The notes under the pieces: generated by a model
The model's input: only the letters and a program-made list of their open reading frames with translations
Told to the model about the DNA's origin: nothing
The model's database searches: none
Virus record (IMG/VR): IMGVR_UViG_3300034521_000317
Coordinates: 1 to 23,908 of that record
Length of the DNA: 23,908 nucleotides
Source: a virus
Direction: 5' to 3' (one strand)
In this document: one piece after another, positions 22,285-23,908 of the stretch
How the letters are laid out: each line of letters opens with the position of its first letter
Numbering within the stretch: position 1 is the stretch's first letter
Position numbers and translations under genes: made by a program

Positions 22285-22458
22285 ATGGATTCACAATCGC
22301 TTAGCTCCATGTCAGTCGCCCAGCTCCGACGGCTGCTTGAAAGCATGGGCGCGTCGCCCCGCGGGGCCAGAACGAAGCCGGACCTCATCCGTCGCATCAT
22401 GACGGAAATGCGGATTCGCCGTGATCTAGCTGCGATCCGCGGCGGAGCACGCCCCTGA
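22285..22458 (+). CDS. Small SAP-domain-like protein
   Basis: An ATG at 22285 has GAGGAGG nine bases upstream and opens a 57-residue protein. Its middle, MSVAQLRRLLESMGASPRGARTKPDLIRRIM, fits the SAP motif, a two-helix DNA-binding unit ('eLr..L...g...rG.k.dLi.ri'). The remaining C-terminus is basic (RIRRDLAAIRGG). A longer frame upstream has no ribosome site. Lying in front of the integrase and behind a strong promoter, it may assist recombination or regulate it. Confidence 0.65.
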   Translation: MDSQSLSSMSVAQLRRLLESMGASPRGARTKPDLIRRIMTEMRIRRDLAAIRGGARP

Positions 22459-22525
22459 AGGGAGATAGGAACGGCGGTGGCCGCGGCGCCGGCACATTGG
22501 AGCCTTACCCCGGGCGGTCCGGGAA

Positions 22526-22541
22526 TGGCCGGCGCCGGCCA
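22526..22541. repeat. 16-bp perfect palindrome before the integrase gene
   Basis: TGGCCGGCGCCGGCCA reads the same on both strands. A related GGCGCCGG core occurs nearby at about 22487. It lies 120 bases before the integrase start and would suit a dimer binding site. Confidence 0.55.
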
Positions 22542-22660
22542 CTATTATGGAAGCAAATCGGATATGTCAGCACGGATCGACCCACACGGCCGCAATTTGA
22601 CTCCACGGCGGAGCCAATTACTTTCGATGATAAGGGCTCTTTCAAGAACGTGGGGCGTGT

Positions 22661-23557
22661 ATGACGATTGCCGAGTTTCTCCAGGTCTATCTGTCCGTAC
22701 GCGTTGGGGTCTCTGCGGAGTGGGCCGCCGAGGTCAAGAGAGTGACGGCACGTTTCGTGGCTTTTATTGGGGATATCGAGATCACGGAGCTGACGGAGAC
22801 CCACTTATCAGATTTCTGGCAACGCTATTCTGGGTCAGAACGGACGAAGAACAACAAAACCGCCATCATCGGGTCTCTCTGGCGGGAAGCCTATCGGATG
22901 GGCTATGTGTCACGTCCGCCCAAATTTGTGCCAAGGGCGAAACTCACGAAGCCTGTTCCGGTGGCCTGGACGAGTCAGGAATTGGAGAAACTCATAGCGA
23001 CGGTGGAAGCGTTGCCAAGCTCACCAATCGGGGGCGTAGCGGGCTGGATCTGGTGGAAGACGTTGATTCTTCTAATCTATTACACGGGGGCAAGACTGGG
23101 CAGTATTCTCGCCCTGGAGAAATCCGATGTCGATCTGCAACGCCGATTGATACGATTGCGTCATACCAAGAACAAACGGGAGCAGCTTCTTGCGATTCCC
23201 GACAACCTTGTTCCTTTTCTCGAAATCCTTCTCGGATCTCAGGGAACGGAACTATTTCCGGGAAAGATGCGACGCCAGCAAGTCTGCAAGAAACTCCGTC
23301 GCTTAGTGGAAAAATCGGGCATTTCCGGGGGGAAGGGGCCAGGGAAGAGTCTGACGCATCGGCTTCGCCGGACCCATATTTCATACGTCTATTCCGTGGA
23401 TCCGGAACTGGCACGCTTGCAAGCTGGGCATGTCTCGCTACGAACGACGATCGAGCATTACGTCGATCCACGGATTGTGGACACCGGAAAATCGCGTCCT
23501 TGCGACGTGTTGCCGAAACTCGACAATTCGCAGAAAGCTCTTCGGCTCGTTCGTTGA
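22661..23557 (+). CDS. int: Tyrosine recombinase (phage integrase)
   Basis: The 298-residue protein has the two-domain make-up of phage integrases. Residues ~1-90 form a core-binding (SAM-like) domain (MTIAEFLQVYLSVRVG, ITELTETHLSDFWQRY). From ~100 comes the catalytic domain. All active-site residues are visible: R145 in YTGARLGSIL, K170 in RHTKNK, H233 and R236 in THRLRR, H257 in LQAGHVS and the nucleophile Y267 in TTIEHYV. There is no long arm-binding N-terminal domain, so it may be of the simpler type. The ATG at 22661 is preceded only by a weak GGGGCG. It would catalyse site-specific insertion, probably at the tRNA-Gln-like site upstream. Confidence 0.92.
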   Translation: MTIAEFLQVYLSVRVGVSAEWAAEVKRVTARFVAFIGDIEITELTETHLSDFWQRYSGSERTKNNKTAIIGSLWREAYRMGYVSRPPKFVPRAKLTKPVPVAWTSQELEKLIATVEALPSSPIGGVAGWIWWKTLILLIYYTGARLGSILALEKSDVDLQRRLIRLRHTKNKREQLLAIPDNLVPFLEILLGSQGTELFPGKMRRQQVCKKLRRLVEKSGISGGKGPGKSLTHRLRRTHISYVYSVDPELARLQAGHVSLRTTIEHYVDPRIVDTGKSRPCDVLPKLDNSQKALRLVR

Positions 23558-23578
23558 CTGTTGGTCATTGTGACACAC

Positions 23579-23637
23579 AAACCCCGGTCGCTCTTGCCCC
23601 CTGTGTCACCTGTGCAGCGGCCGGGGTTTTTGTTTTT
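23579..23637 (+). terminator. Strong intrinsic terminator after the integrase
   Basis: AAACCCCGGTCGCT (23579-23592) pairs with AGCGGCCGGGGTTT (23616-23629) with one G-T wobble. It is followed by a T-rich tract to 23637 (TTTTTGTTTTT). A further TGACACA/TGTGTCA pair (about 23571-23577 with 23602-23608) could form an alternative structure. Confidence 0.85.
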
Positions 23638-23669
23638 CGCCAGGAATTGAGATCTGAGGGGGACTGAAG

Positions 23670-23908
23670 ATGAGCACACTGGACAGTGAACTGGAGCGGA
23701 TTCGACCTCGTCTGGAGGCGATCGCCCCAAGCGGATTGAACGTCCAGGCGGTGATCGAAAACGTCGTCTGGGTGGTTTCCGAGGATGAGTTCCTCAGTCG
23801 ATGTAGTAACCGTTCCCTGATCGAGGCGGTCACAGACGCGGTGGCGATGGGGCTGGACCCGAGCGGGTTGACGAATGAGGGGACGCTGATTCCGCACAAG
23901 ACCCGATC
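23670..23908 (+). CDS. recT: RecT-family single-strand annealing protein, 3' end outside the window
   Basis: An ATG at 23670 with GAGGGGGA upstream opens a frame that runs off the window after 79 residues. The visible part (LDSELERIRPRLEAIAPSGLNVQAVIENV, then SRCSNRSLIEAVTDAVAMGLDPSG and GTLIPHK) follows the N-terminal pattern of RecT annealing proteins: 'l..r...i.p.gln....i......i......l..c...Sll.a...A..lGL.P.g..g...LIP'. RecT pairs ssDNA with a complementary strand and is normally part of a phage recombination module with an exonuclease. It opens after a terminator, so it has its own transcription or a read-through. Confidence 0.75.
   Translation, partial: MSTLDSELERIRPRLEAIAPSGLNVQAVIENVVWVVSEDEFLSRCSNRSLIEAVTDAVAMGLDPSGLTNEGTLIPHKTR

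Noticed and set aside
22477-23667. A 396-residue frame overlapping the integrase
   Set aside because: The integrase frame holds all catalytic residues; this one is rich in Ser, Gly and Arg without motifs.

Overview
The window reads as part of a tailed, siphovirus-like temperate bacteriophage (or prophage): one almost continuous + strand late operon of head, tail and fibre genes, followed by a lysogeny module (attachment-site candidate, small HTH protein, SAP-like protein, tyrosine integrase) and the start of a RecT-type recombination gene. The DNA is GC-rich with Shine-Dalgarno starts and many ATGA/GTGA stop-start overlaps. Short heptanucleotide arrays, Thr-rich linkers and six-cysteine modules suggest a planctomycete-like host. 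That host call is inference from style, not proof.

Head region (1-6408): the end of a protease-scaffold gene with a strong internal start for a nested scaffold, a capsid cement protein, the major capsid protein, a gp36/DUF1320-like connector, a tube-like protein, and a Mu gp29/DUF935-type portal with an extra C-terminal region of about 270 residues, followed by a very acidic small protein. A 920-base non-coding stretch (6409-7329) holds a terminator-like hairpin, palindromes, direct repeats and four GGTTATCA boxes. It ends in a TATAAT box placed so that the next transcript would start almost at the ATG.

Tail region (7330-17823): a jelly-roll-like structural protein carrying an inserted repeat domain, a 47-residue Thr/Pro protein, a lambda G/GT-style tail assembly chaperone pair with a seven-T slippery site in the correct phase for -1 frameshifting, a short tape measure with two recent in-frame tandem duplications, a large tail protein, a tail-terminator-like protein, and a 1408-residue hub/fibre protein. 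In the last, an N-terminal structural region is followed by about twelve cysteine-rich modules joined by mucin-like Thr/Ser linkers.

Modification cassette (17844-21039): directly behind the fibre lie a glycosyltransferase-methyltransferase-zinc-knuckle fusion and two further GT-A glycosyltransferases. The simplest reading is that the phage makes a Thr-rich fibre and brings its own enzymes to glycosylate and methylate it. This is the most interesting system in the window.

Integration region (21040-23908): a 25-nt piece matching the 3' end of bacterial tRNA-Gln (probable attP core), strong hairpins, divergent promoters flanking a three-way-junction-like fold, a small excisionase-like HTH gene apparently read from a leaderless transcript, a near-consensus promoter with a structured 200-nt leader before a SAP-like protein, the tyrosine integrase with all catalytic residues, a strong intrinsic terminator, and a truncated RecT gene. 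Phage genes on both sides of the tRNA fragment suggest attP in a circular or permuted phage genome rather than a prophage edge.
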